A stretch of 35,032 nucleotides of DNA from Flavobacteriaceae bacterium (GTDB lineage: Bacteria > Bacteroidota > Bacteroidia > Flavobacteriales > Flavobacteriaceae): assembly GCA_022424955.1 (NCBI GenBank), contig JAKMGK010000089.1:1-35032 (forward strand), read 5' to 3'. Within the stretch, counting starts at the first letter, position 1. Each line of letters begins with the position of its first letter. The position numbers were made by a program, and so were the translations under genes. The notes under the pieces were generated by a model, which made no database searches, was not told where the DNA came from, and was given only the letters and a program-made list of their open reading frames with translations. Positions 1-8,622 of this stretch are shown here, in pieces.

Positions 1-453
1 AGTAAAGAGAATAAAACAAAGGTCGGCCTCCCGTCGTATATTAAAGGATTAGCCATTTTTGCATTGATTTTAACCTTAGTTCAAATTGCCATGGGAACTC
101 AAGTAAGACAGTTTGTAGACGAACAAATTGATCTTTTAGGCGAAGGAACTCAGGCCTTATGGCTGGATCCTGCACCCATTTTATTTTATGTGCATCGCAG
201 TTTTTCCCTTTTAGTCACTGGACTCAATATTTGGCTTTTTCTACGATTGAGAAAGCTAGGTTTCCCCACCCAACACATGCAACAAGTTTTAGCCTTAATT
301 GGACTAGAAATCATAACTGGGATATTGATGTATTACTTCGATTTTCCATTTAGCAGTCAACCCCTACATTTACTCTTTGCTTCCGTACTTTTTGGGGCAC
401 AGAGCTATTTATTATTCCACTTATTTCAACCCACACAATCCACTTCCAAATGA
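1..453 (+). CDS. ctaA: Heme A synthase (COX15/CtaA family), C-terminal part, cut by window start
   Basis: The reading frame is open from base 1, so the ATG/TTG start listed in the ORF track (64) is internal; the true start lies upstream of the window. The visible part is a hydrophobic membrane protein with about four transmembrane segments. It carries GTQVRQ after a membrane helix, then a loop, then a helix with VHRSF, and a final helix with HLLFA. Paired histidines in helices are the heme-binding pattern of CtaA/COX15, which converts heme O to heme A for the aa3-type cytochrome oxidase; GTQVR is typical of the Bacteroidetes version. The stop overlaps the next gene's start (ATGA), suggesting translational coupling. 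The family call is from recognition of these motifs, not a search. Confidence 0.8.
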   Translation, partial: SKENKTKVGLPSYIKGLAIFALILTLVQIAMGTQVRQFVDEQIDLLGEGTQALWLDPAPILFYVHRSFSLLVTGLNIWLFLRLRKLGFPTQHMQQVLALIGLEIITGILMYYFDFPFSSQPLHLLFASVLFGAQSYLLFHLFQPTQSTSK

Positions 454-941
454 TTTTTCGTTTCCGTATTATTTTAGACGCCCCTGGAGATATTTTTCGT
501 GACTTAGAAATTGAAGCTACCGCTAGCTTAGAAGATTTTCATTATGCTATCGCTCAAGCCTTTGGTTTTGGAGGTAGCGAAATGGCTTCTTTTTACACCA
601 CTAATGATGAATGGGAACAAGGAGAAGAATTACCGCTTTTAGATATGGGAGAAGGTACTACCCCTATGGCAGGGAAGAGCTTAGATAAATTCTTTAGTGC
701 AGATAATCACCACTTGATTTATGTCTATGACTTTTTAGCCATGTGGACCTTTTTTGTTGAATTAATGGAAATAGGAGAAGCTGTTCCCGCTATGGGATAT
801 CCCAATCTTGTTTTTGCGCAAGGGGAAGTTCCAGAAGAAGCTCCAGAAAAAGAATTTAGTAGTGAAGAAAGCGCAGAAGACTTTAATGATAACGATCAAG
901 AAGAAGGCCTTCTTGACTATGACGATGCCGACTTTTATTAA
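450..941 (+). CDS. pRiA4b ORF-3-like / IS1096 passenger TnpR-like fold protein
   Basis: A 163-residue protein starting FRFRIILDAP and containing SLEDFHYAIAQAFGF, the usual signature of the plasmid pRiA4b ORF-3 family (PF07929). Members are often misnamed IS1096 passenger protein TnpR. They are small alpha/beta proteins of unclear function, widespread as ordinary chromosomal genes, and nothing nearby looks like a transposon. From about residue 126 the protein becomes a very acidic tail (many E and D, ending DDADFY), probably disordered. The start overlaps the heme A synthase stop by four bases, and the stop overlaps the stop of the convergent gene by four bases. Family assignment is fairly sure; function is unknown. 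Confidence 0.75.
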   Translation: MIFRFRIILDAPGDIFRDLEIEATASLEDFHYAIAQAFGFGGSEMASFYTTNDEWEQGEELPLLDMGEGTTPMAGKSLDKFFSADNHHLIYVYDFLAMWTFFVELMEIGEAVPAMGYPNLVFAQGEVPEEAPEKEFSSEESAEDFNDNDQEEGLLDYDDADFY

Positions 942-2008
942 GAGGACTGAATCAATTTTGTCATATTGAGATTTTCATAATGCCTGCGAACATAATCCAA
1001 AGAAGCTTCCATGATATCTCCAGCACTTTTAGCTAACTTAAAGGTATCATCTTTTGTAAACTTAAAGATTTCTGCCCTTAAATTTTTCAAGTAGTCTGGC
1101 TGAGTCAAATGGTCTTGTTTCATAATGGTCACTAAATTATCTAGACGCACACCCGAACTAATGATTCGTTTTGCTAAGATCGAACGCTCTTCTATTTTAT
1201 ATTGATTGACAGAATCTAGCGTAAGCTTGTCTTTAACAATAGATACCATGGGGTAATTCTCTATAAAGAATTGCGGGCGATATACTTTTAGCTTTCCTTC
1301 ATAACACTGTTGATCAAAATCAATGGCGCGTATTTTATAAATTACCTGATCAAAATCATGGGTAGGAATCACCACATAATTATAAGCGCGCATATCTCCT
1401 AACAAACGAATCATACAACGTTCATTAAACTTGACATACTCCTTAGCGATTTGCGCCTGTTGCGCTGGGGTGCAGTCGGCTAAAAAGTCTTCGATAAAAA
1501 TATCTCCAGGGATGCCAGCAATATGCTCTTCGATCAAGGTAGTATCGTTGACTAAAAAGTTAAGGTTATGAGGAGATAACATATGTTCAAACTCTAGGCC
1601 ATAGACCCTTGAAGCGTCGGTGCGCTTTACATAGAAATAGGTAAAGTTGTCATTCAAAACATTTCTAATCTTAATGCGAAAGGGCTTTGAATTCCCAAAG
1701 GTGCAATAGTCTATAGCATCGACATTGAGGTAAGGAATGGATGCTTCATTTCCATCAGAATGCAATATCGCATAGACCTTTTTGAGATTGTAATCAATAT
1801 CTTCTCTTTCACTATCGGTATAATATACCCGTACCCAGAGGGTGTCCTCGTCGTTTTCGTCATAAACTACAATGGAACCAGAAAAACGCAACAAGTCTTC
1901 ATAAAAGATAGGCGTAAAGACCCAGCGATTATACTGCTTCAAGTAAGCATTAAGCTCTGAAGTAATCGGGAAAAAAGGTTTTTTCTGGGAGATGAGTTTC
2001 TCTTCCAT
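938..2008 (-). CDS. Unnamed conserved-looking protein with kinase-fold-like motifs
   Basis: I do not recognise a named family for this 356-residue cytosolic protein (no signal peptide or membrane helix). Residues 124-161 read like a small beta-rich lobe with a lysine (YFYVKR, K128) and later acidic residues. LGDMRAYNYVV (203-213) aligns position by position with the HGDLHPGNILV-type catalytic loop of aminoglycoside-phosphotransferase/HipA-type kinases, with D205 and N210 in place. AIDFDQQ (229-235) follows where the metal-binding DFG/DFD would be. A helical C-terminal region follows. The gene has its own Bacteroidetes-type promoter and converges on the pRiA4b-like gene with a 4-base stop overlap. 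It is divergent from uvrB. The kinase-like fold is my inference; substrate unknown. Start ATG is the first one after the promoter. Confidence 0.8.
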   Translation of the reverse strand: MEEKLISQKKPFFPITSELNAYLKQYNRWVFTPIFYEDLLRFSGSIVVYDENDEDTLWVRVYYTDSEREDIDYNLKKVYAILHSDGNEASIPYLNVDAIDYCTFGNSKPFRIKIRNVLNDNFTYFYVKRTDASRVYGLEFEHMLSPHNLNFLVNDTTLIEEHIAGIPGDIFIEDFLADCTPAQQAQIAKEYVKFNERCMIRLLGDMRAYNYVVIPTHDFDQVIYKIRAIDFDQQCYEGKLKVYRPQFFIENYPMVSIVKDKLTLDSVNQYKIEERSILAKRIISSGVRLDNLVTIMKQDHLTQPDYLKNLRAEIFKFTKDDTFKLAKSAGDIMEASLDYVRRHYENLNMTKLIQSS

Positions 2009-2022
2009 AACAAGGCTTTTCT

Positions 2023-2054
2023 CAAAGGTAGGGTCTTTTTTAAAATATCGTCAA
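2023..2054 (-). promoter_or_regulatory. Bacteroidetes-type promoter for the 356-residue protein gene
   Basis: On the minus strand TTG (2052-2054), a 21-base spacer and TACCTTTG (2023-2030) match the Bacteroidetes -33/-7 consensus (TTG, about 19-21 bases, TAnnTTTG). The predicted start of transcription is about 10 bases before the ATG at 2008, giving a very short leader, as with other genes here. Confidence 0.6.
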
Positions 2055-2118
2055 GATTTCTAAAAGAACCCCTGAAAATGAAGGAATAATGGTTAATTTT
2101 AAAGTTCGAAAATAAGCT

Positions 2119-4107
2119 ATGTCGTTCCAATTAGAATCAGAATTTTCTCCCACGGGAGATCAACCAGAAGCCATCAAACAACTTTGTGATGGCTTTGACG
2201 GGCAAGAAAAATTTATGACTCTGCAGGGAGTCACAGGCTCTGGGAAAACCTTTACCGTGGCAAATGTTGTTAAAAATCTGCAACGCCCTACCCTAGTGCT
2301 TGCCCACAACAAAACCCTCGCGGCGCAGTTATATTCTGAATTCAAGCAATTCTTCCCCAATAATGCGGTGGAATATTTTGTCTCTTATTACGACTACTAT
2401 CAGCCCGAAGCCTATATCCCTGTTTCTGGTACCTATATCGAAAAAGATCTTTCGATCAATGAAGAGATTGAAAAGTTGCGATTGAGTACCACCTCTTCCC
2501 TGCTTTCTGGACGCAGAGATGTTTTAGTCGTCGCCTCTGTTTCTTGCTTATATGGAATAGGAAACCCGGTGGAATTTCAAAAAAACGTCATTACCATCGA
2601 ACAAGATCAAGTGATCTCGCGTACCAAACTTTTACACCAACTGGTACAAAGTTTATACTCCCGTACCACCGCAGATTTTAACCATGGAAACTTTAGGGTA
2701 AAGGGAGATGTAGTGGACATTTTCCCGAGTTATGCAGATACCGCTTTTCGCGTACACTTTTTTGGAGATGAAATTGAAGAAATTGAAGCTTTTGATCCCA
2801 TTAGCAATCAATCCATTGAAAAATATGAGCGTTTAAATATCTACCCAGCCAATATGTTTGTGACTTCTCCAGATATTCTTCAAAACGCTATTCACCAAAT
2901 TCAAGATGACCTGGTCAAACAAATCGACTTTTTTAGAGAAGTGGGGAAACCACTAGAAGCAAAACGCTTAGAAGAACGTACCAATTTTGATCTGGAAATG
3001 ATACGGGAATTGGGGTATTGTTCTGGGATAGAAAACTATTCGCGCTATCTGGACGGGCGTGCTCCGGGTACTCGTCCTTTCTGTTTACTAGATTATTTCC
3101 CCGACGATTATTTAATGGTGATAGACGAAAGTCACGTGACTGTTTCTCAAGTTCATGCCATGTATGGCGGAGACCGAAGTAGGAAAGAAAATCTGGTGGA
3201 ATACGGCTTTAGATTACCCGCAGCAATGGACAACCGCCCCTTGAAGTTTGAAGAATTTGAAGGCTTGCAAAACCAAGTCATGTATGTTAGTGCTACTCCA
3301 GCAGATTATGAATTAGAAAAATCTGAAGGGATTTTTGTCGAGCAAATTATCCGTCCCACTGGTTTATTAGACCCTGTAATTGAGGTGCGTCACAGTGAGA
3401 ATCAAATCGATGATTTAATTGAAGAAATCCAACAGAGGGTAGAAAAAGATGAACGCACCCTAGTCACTACTTTGACCAAACGTATGGCCGAAGAGTTGAC
3501 TAAATACATGAGTCGCATTCAAATTCGATGTCGCTACATTCACAGTGATGTCGATACCCTAGAACGGGTAGAGATCATGCAAGACCTGCGGAAGGGAATT
3601 TTTGATGTTTTAATTGGGGTCAATCTCTTGCGAGAAGGCTTAGACTTACCCGAGGTTTCCTTAGTGGCCATTCTCGATGCGGACAAAGAAGGTTTCTTGC
3701 GTTCTAATCGTTCCCTAACACAAACCGTGGGCCGTGCCGCTCGAAACATCAACGGCCTCGCCATTATGTATGCCGATAAAATCACCCGCTCCATGCAAGA
3801 AACCATCGATGGGACTAACTATAGACGGGAAAAACAAATGGCGTATAACAAAGAGCACAATCAAGTACCCAAAGCTTTGAATAAGTCACTAGACAATGCT
3901 TTATCGACCAATTCTGTCGCTACTTATGCCCAAGAAAAAGCAGAACGAAAAGCCGCAGAAGAGGCGACCCGTTTCTTGACCAAACCGCAGATTGAACAAC
4001 GCGTTCGTGATGTGAGAAAGGCCATGGAAAAAGCAGCCAAAGAATTAGACTTTATTGAAGCGGCAAGACTGAGAGACGAAATCAAAGCCTTACAGGAGCA
4101 GTTGTAA
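2119..4107 (+). CDS. uvrB: Excinuclease ABC subunit UvrB
   Basis: UvrB is the damage-verifying helicase-like subunit of nucleotide excision repair; it is loaded by UvrA and recruits UvrC. The 662-residue length is normal. Visible motifs are Walker A GVTGSGKT (37-44), the beta-hairpin YYDYYQPEAYIP that inserts between DNA strands, the Walker B-type DESH (336-339), and motif VI QTVGRAARN. A C-terminal UVR coiled-coil motif (FIEAARLRDEI) contacts UvrA or UvrC. All are intact. The ATG at 2119 gives the standard N-terminus, FxLxSxFSPTGDQPEAI. The next gene starts 44 bases downstream on the same strand and may be read from the same transcript. No convincing promoter box was found upstream. Confidence 0.98.
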   Translation: MSFQLESEFSPTGDQPEAIKQLCDGFDGQEKFMTLQGVTGSGKTFTVANVVKNLQRPTLVLAHNKTLAAQLYSEFKQFFPNNAVEYFVSYYDYYQPEAYIPVSGTYIEKDLSINEEIEKLRLSTTSSLLSGRRDVLVVASVSCLYGIGNPVEFQKNVITIEQDQVISRTKLLHQLVQSLYSRTTADFNHGNFRVKGDVVDIFPSYADTAFRVHFFGDEIEEIEAFDPISNQSIEKYERLNIYPANMFVTSPDILQNAIHQIQDDLVKQIDFFREVGKPLEAKRLEERTNFDLEMIRELGYCSGIENYSRYLDGRAPGTRPFCLLDYFPDDYLMVIDESHVTVSQVHAMYGGDRSRKENLVEYGFRLPAAMDNRPLKFEEFEGLQNQVMYVSATPADYELEKSEGIFVEQIIRPTGLLDPVIEVRHSENQIDDLIEEIQQRVEKDERTLVTTLTKRMAEELTKYMSRIQIRCRYIHSDVDTLERVEIMQDLRKGIFDVLIGVNLLREGLDLPEVSLVAILDADKEGFLRSNRSLTQTVGRAARNINGLAIMYADKITRSMQETIDGTNYRREKQMAYNKEHNQVPKALNKSLDNALSTNSVATYAQEKAERKAAEEATRFLTKPQIEQRVRDVRKAMEKAAKELDFIEAARLRDEIKALQEQL

Positions 4108-4151
4108 CAAAATAAGAGATTTATCGACCCATTAACAAGAAGATAAGCTAG

Positions 4152-5651
4152 ATGAATTTTCGCCTTTTTATTGTATTGACTTTAATCAATTATAGTTTGC
4201 TTGCTCAAGAGATTAACCTACAATTACGGGACAGTTTAAGTGGCGAACCCATTCCATTTGCGACGGTGATGACCAACTTTGGCGAAAATGCCATTAGCAA
4301 TGAAGAAGGGGTTTTCCGCTTGATTAGAGAAACTTCATTTGTTCCAGAAGATTCCCTTTTTATATCATGTATGGGTTTTAAACCCTTTGGCGAAGCCATT
4401 CAACAATTATCAGATTCGTTATTATTACTATCCCCAAAAGCCATTAAGCTCAATGCAGTTATTCTATCTCAAAACAATTTAAGTGCAATAGAAGTAATCA
4501 AAAAAGCAAGGGAGCGGGTGAAAGATAAATATGATTTATCCATAACCAAAAAGACTTTTTTCTTGAGAGAATCTTTTGACCAACGCTGGGTTCAAAGAGA
4601 TTTAAAAGTCAAAAAAGCGACCATCAAAGAATTCAAACAAGCTTTTTGGGATTCACTGTTTAAGAGTATTCCTGTAAAAGACGACTGGCATACAGAATCC
4701 TATGGAGCACTCTATGGTGACTGGTCAGACGAGCGACAAAAATTAGTCCTCAAAAGAGCTGTTGAACTGGCAGATACTATCAACGAAAAAGGCTATGATC
4801 AAATTGAAAATAAGATTACTTCTGTACTAGATGAAAATGTAAAAGAAAACTCCTACTTCAAATTTAAATCAGGAATTTTTAGCACCAAGGTTGATCGAAA
4901 TGAAGTGATTGAACAAGAAAGTGACAGTACAAGTATAAACATAAAAAAAGAAAAAGAGGAAAAAGAATTTCCAGAAGAAGAGGCATTTCATCGTGGAAGA
5001 AAAAACCGTCTTAAAGAGCTGTTTAATTCTCTCATCAAAAGAGATCGGCTGGATATCACTATACTCAATAAGAGCCATTTATACGACTATGAAATTATCA
5101 ACTTCACCTATGTAGCGGGAGTAGCTGTTTATATTATTCGCTTTCAGCCTAATGGTAAAAAAGGGAAATACAAAGGCAAGCTTTATATCGAAGCAGAGCA
5201 GTACAGTCTGATTCAAATGGAGTATGAGAATGTAAGATCGATTAGAGACTTTTCTTTATTGGGTTTATCCTTTAATGCCTATGGGAGAAAACTTCAATTA
5301 AAGTTTGATCGCTTTCAAGGGGACAAATACCAATTACAATACTTAAATATCGAAACTAAGTTTCGCACTGGAATCGACCGTCCAGTTAAAATAATCGAGA
5401 AGAATAAATTTGTCAAAGGGCGCCGTAAACAAAACGAACTGAGTGGTAAAATTCACTTTAAATTAGACCAAAAGAGCAGTGTGACCTTAGTCGTTTTTGA
5501 CAGTGAAAAAGTAAATGAAAAAGCTTTTGAATCGCTTCAAGAAACAAAAGTCTTTACCCCTGCTAAAAGAGATAGTTATGACCCAAACTTTTGGGAGGGA
5601 TATACCATTATGGAACCCAACAAAGCGATTAAGGCCTTTAGTGCTAATTAA
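4152..5651 (+). CDS. Exported CarboxypepD_reg-like domain protein
   Basis: A 499-residue protein with an N-terminal signal peptide (about residues 1-18, ending LLAQ). It is followed by a carboxypeptidase-regulatory-like beta-sandwich (about 20-95) with the usual LSGEPIPFATV, NEEGVFRL and FISCMGFK pattern (PF13715 type). The long remainder resembles other Bacteroidetes envelope proteins with this domain, but I cannot name it. It includes a highly charged stretch near 260-290 (KKEKEEKEF), then a beta-rich segment (YKGKLYIEAEQYSLIQME) like those in outer-membrane-associated proteins. There is no TonB plug or barrel of the SusC type. A role at the cell envelope is inferred from the signal peptide. 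It overlaps the convergent S10 peptidase gene by four bases at the stops. Confidence 0.8.
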   Translation: MNFRLFIVLTLINYSLLAQEINLQLRDSLSGEPIPFATVMTNFGENAISNEEGVFRLIRETSFVPEDSLFISCMGFKPFGEAIQQLSDSLLLLSPKAIKLNAVILSQNNLSAIEVIKKARERVKDKYDLSITKKTFFLRESFDQRWVQRDLKVKKATIKEFKQAFWDSLFKSIPVKDDWHTESYGALYGDWSDERQKLVLKRAVELADTINEKGYDQIENKITSVLDENVKENSYFKFKSGIFSTKVDRNEVIEQESDSTSINIKKEKEEKEFPEEEAFHRGRKNRLKELFNSLIKRDRLDITILNKSHLYDYEIINFTYVAGVAVYIIRFQPNGKKGKYKGKLYIEAEQYSLIQMEYENVRSIRDFSLLGLSFNAYGRKLQLKFDRFQGDKYQLQYLNIETKFRTGIDRPVKIIEKNKFVKGRRKQNELSGKIHFKLDQKSSVTLVVFDSEKVNEKAFESLQETKVFTPAKRDSYDPNFWEGYTIMEPNKAIKAFSAN

Positions 5652-7138
5652 TATTTCGCTGGCTTTCCGTTGGGATTGGATTGCTTTAAAAAGACTCTAA
5701 TATCCTCATTAGCCTTTTCTAGGTCTGCACGACGTAAATACATCATATGCCCACTGCGATATCCCTTAAAAGAGAAACGATCTCTCAGCTTTCCACTAGG
5801 GTCCATTTGCCACTGGGAATATTTTGCTGCAAAATAAGTTGTTGCACCATCATAATAGCCCGACTGTGTCATCACGTGTAAATATGGATTTTGTGACATG
5901 GCTTGACGTAAATTATCGCGGGTATTATCATTTTCATTATTCCACGGGCGAACAGGGCCAAACATATTGTATTTAATATCAGTTTTAAATTTAAGCTCTT
6001 GACGGATATAATGATTTATCGCCGGAGTGAAAGAGTGTAGCCAAGAGGTTAACTCTGCACTGTAATCTGGTGCATCGCCAGTTTCTCTTTTATCTATCCC
6101 TAAATAGCGAGAATCCAAACGACCGATATTTTTCCCTTCATGACGCAAGAGTTCTTTCCAAAAATAGCGGGTAGGTAAATCGAGGTTGTGCTGCAATAAA
6201 ACGCTGGCATCAATACCAGAATAATAGGCCATTTTTTCTGCAATGGCTTCTTTTTCTTTTAGGGGTAAAAAACCCCCTTTCGCCATGGCAGGAATCAATT
6301 CATTAATGGCAAAATCTTCTGCTTCTGGAAGAACATCTAACAAATCTTTCGATTGCAGTGCTGCGGGTAATTGCTTGTGGTACCAGGCTGCTGCCGCAAA
6401 ATAAGGAAGGTTTAAAGAGGATCCCACAGGACCACCAGTCTCTAAAGTTTTATAATCTGCTGGAGATACCATGATCACTCCATTGAGATACATCCATTGT
6501 TGATTTTGGAGCGCTAGCGATAATCCCATCACGCGCGTACCACCGTAGCTTTCTCCTATCAAATACTTAGGCGCTTCCCAGCGCTGCTTTCGACTAACAA
6601 AGGTGGTCATCCACTCTGCTAAATACTTAATGTCTGCATTAATTCCAAAGAATTGTTCTCTGTCGGGCATTTTTCCCTCTACTTCGATCATTCTTGAATA
6701 AGCTGTATTAACAGGGTTGATAAATACAATATCTGCAACATCGAGAATGGAATAGGGATTTTCTTTAAATCCGTAAGGTTGCACGGGATAGCCTTCATCA
6801 TCAATATTTAAAATACGAGGTCCAGTATAGGCTACATGCATCCATACAGAAGCAGAACCAGGGCCACCGTTAAAAGAGAAAATCAAGGGACGTTCCTGCC
6901 CTCTATTCACGTTTGTTCTTCGGTAATAAGTATAAAACAAAGAGGCGATGGGTTGCCCTTTTTCATTCCAAACGGGTTGTGTTCCTGTTTCTGCACGATA
7001 GCTTACACTTTGCCCCTTGATGGTGGTTTTATGGTTGGTAACAGCCAAAGTATCTACGGGTAAATCTCTGTTTTGTGCAGTGGCACTTAAAAAGGTGAAA
7101 AAAGAAAATAAACTAATATAAATAATGTTGCTTTTCAT
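5648..7138 (-). CDS. Secreted S10 family serine carboxypeptidase
   Basis: A 496-residue S10 peptidase with a cleavable signal peptide (about 1-22, ending SATAQ). It probably acts in the periplasm or outside the cell to remove C-terminal amino acids from peptides. The oxyanion-hole motif NGGPGS, nucleophile GESYGG (S197), an aspartate in YYDGAT (D430) and histidine in SGHMMYL (H464) make a complete Ser-Asp-His triad in the right order for this alpha/beta-hydrolase family. Length is typical. It lies tail-to-tail with the CarboxypepD_reg-like gene (TTAA overlap) and is divergent from the broken hydrolase. I saw no clear TAnnTTTG box in its upstream region. Confidence 0.93.
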   Translation of the reverse strand: MKSNIIYISLFSFFTFLSATAQNRDLPVDTLAVTNHKTTIKGQSVSYRAETGTQPVWNEKGQPIASLFYTYYRRTNVNRGQERPLIFSFNGGPGSASVWMHVAYTGPRILNIDDEGYPVQPYGFKENPYSILDVADIVFINPVNTAYSRMIEVEGKMPDREQFFGINADIKYLAEWMTTFVSRKQRWEAPKYLIGESYGGTRVMGLSLALQNQQWMYLNGVIMVSPADYKTLETGGPVGSSLNLPYFAAAAWYHKQLPAALQSKDLLDVLPEAEDFAINELIPAMAKGGFLPLKEKEAIAEKMAYYSGIDASVLLQHNLDLPTRYFWKELLRHEGKNIGRLDSRYLGIDKRETGDAPDYSAELTSWLHSFTPAINHYIRQELKFKTDIKYNMFGPVRPWNNENDNTRDNLRQAMSQNPYLHVMTQSGYYDGATTYFAAKYSQWQMDPSGKLRDRFSFKGYRSGHMMYLRRADLEKANEDIRVFLKQSNPNGKPAKY

Positions 7139-7222
7139 GCTGAACGATATTTATCTCAATGTACGTAAATCATCTTTGTGTAAAAAATTCTTTACTTTAG
7201 TTATACCTAAAATCTTATTATC

Positions 7223-8082
7223 ATGAAAAAAATAATCTAAGCCTATTATTAAGCCTGATTTTACTAGTGGTAATCACCTCTTCTTGTGAACAAAAAAAGG
7301 CGAAATCTCAAAAGGAAAAAACAACGATCATACTGGTCCATTCTGCATGGTTGGGGGGCTGGCAATGGAAAGAAACAATTGCTAATTTAAAACACGAACA
7401 CCTCAATGTGATTGCACCCGACCTAGTGGGGCATGGTGATGACAAAACACCTCCAGGTGAGATCACCATGGACGATTATGTAAACCAGCTTGTCGCACTC
7501 ATTGATGCAGAAGAAAAACCCGTGGTCTTAGTGGGCCATAGTTTTAATGGAATCACCATTAGTAGAGTAGCAGAATTACGTCCTAAAAAGGTTAAAAAAT
7601 TAATTTATCTCACAGCTTTCTTAGTCCCAAACGGAACCTTTTTTTTTAGTGCCGTAAAAGGGGTAGAGGGCTCAAAAGCGGTAGAAAATTTTTACCTCTC
7701 AGAAGACAAAAGTTATGCGCTAGTAAACCAAGAAGCCATGCATGAAGCATTCGCACATGACATTCCACTAGAGAATTTTGTTGCGGCAAAGCACTACATA
7801 GTGTCAGAGCTTGCTGCCCCCCTAAACTATGCATTAGAGGTAAGCGACGAAAACTTTGGATAAATACCAAAATACTATATCGAATGTACAGAAGATAGGG
7901 CTATTCCCATTGAAGTTCAAAGAGCCACGTACAAAGGGAAGGTGAAGAAACACCTCAGCTTAAACGCGAGTCACACCCCTAATTTTTCGAAACCAGATTC
8001 TTTGGCTTATTTACTCAAGAAGATCGTCTTACAAATAAAAAATCGGCTCCCTTGGGAGCCGATTTCCAACAAAAACAAATAA
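7223..8082 (+). pseudogene. Broken alpha/beta-hydrolase lipoprotein (salicylate-esterase-like)
   Basis: The ORF track shows only a 198-residue piece starting at an internal GTG (7267). Reading by eye, ATG at 7223 begins a lipoprotein signal (MKKII) that hits TAA at 7238. Restoring one missing base there (TTA for TA) joins it to SLLLSLILLVVITSSC, a complete lipoprotein signal with a lipobox cysteine. The body is a clear alpha/beta hydrolase: HSAWLGGWQW, APDLVGHGDDKT, nucleophile GHSFNG (Ser codon 7540). At 7861 an in-frame TAA (an AAA codon would fit the family) interrupts it. Reading on gives IPKYYIECTEDRAIP and SHTPNFSKP, which carry the acidic and histidine parts of the triad. So the truncated ORF lacks the catalytic His. 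The coding resemblance fades near 8034. Two independent lesions argue for a pseudogene rather than one sequencing error. Confidence 0.85.
8031..8064 (-). terminator. Intrinsic terminator downstream of hsp20
   Basis: A perfect inverted repeat AATCGGCTCCC / GGGAGCCGATT (8041-8051 and 8054-8064) is followed on the minus strand by ATTTTTTATTTG, a good U-tract. It ends hsp20 transcription 26 bases after the stop. On the plus strand the run after the hairpin is only TTTCC, so termination of the pseudogene transcript would be weaker. Confidence 0.85.
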
Positions 8083-8089
8083 TTAATCC

Positions 8090-8515
8090 TTATTCTATAG
8101 CAATTCTTTTTGTTGGTTGAGGCAATGCCTCTTTTCTTTTAGGAAGATGGATCGATAAAATCCCTTCCTTGTATTGGGCTTTAATCTTCGCTGTATTTAC
8201 ACTCTCTGGGAGGGTGAATGAACGCTTAAACGATTGATAATTAAATTCCTTTCGGGTAAATAAATCATCGTACTCTGTATTAGTCTCCTTAGCGAGAGCG
8301 CTAACAGAAAGTACTTCTTTGTCTACCTCAATTTCAAAATCGGACTTACTTTTTCCAGGTACAGCGAAAGAAAGTAAAAAGTCTTTCTCCCGTTCTTGCA
8401 CATTTACAGCAGGTATAGAAGTAGTAAAATCTTGACTTCTATTAGGCCACTGTGATGAAAAAAAGTCATCTAAGAAAGAATACATTGGACGTTGTGAAAA
8501 TTTAACTAAACTCAT
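8090..8515 (-). CDS. Hsp20/alpha-crystallin small heat-shock protein
   Basis: An ATP-independent holdase chaperone of 141 residues, which forms oligomers and keeps unfolding proteins soluble in the cytoplasm. It has a short N-terminal arm with FLDDFFS, an alpha-crystallin domain from about residue 33 (PAVNVQE, FAVPGKSKSDFEIEV), the conserved SFKRSFTLPE strand, and the YKEGILSIHLPK loop (A/G-x-L signature). The C-terminal IAIE fits the I-x-I/V anchor that packs neighbouring subunits. The gene is monocistronic, with a strong terminator after it and 107 bases before it to the sucC stop. No perfect TAnnTTTG box was seen upstream; TATAACCTTTA is the nearest candidate. Confidence 0.93.
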   Translation of the reverse strand: MSLVKFSQRPMYSFLDDFFSSQWPNRSQDFTTSIPAVNVQEREKDFLLSFAVPGKSKSDFEIEVDKEVLSVSALAKETNTEYDDLFTRKEFNYQSFKRSFTLPESVNTAKIKAQYKEGILSIHLPKRKEALPQPTKRIAIE

Positions 8516-8622
8516 AATAAAAATTTTAAAGGTTATACACTTACCTAAAAGGCAAATGTTATACCAATGAAATTAAAATGCCATTATGTCATTAAATTGA
8601 AGAAAAATACTGACGTTTTGTC

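Noticed and set aside
450-941. Possible transposon gene (family often labelled IS1096 passenger TnpR)
   Set aside because: No transposase, terminal inverted repeats or target duplication nearby; the family is common as ordinary chromosomal genes.
7646-7870. Minus-strand 74-residue ORF over the broken hydrolase
   Set aside because: Low-complexity translation with no recognisable features; a shadow of the hydrolase reading frame.
8516-8622. Possible terminator for sucC in the gap before hsp20
   Set aside because: Only imperfect AT-rich complementarity was found, with no stable stem and U-tract.
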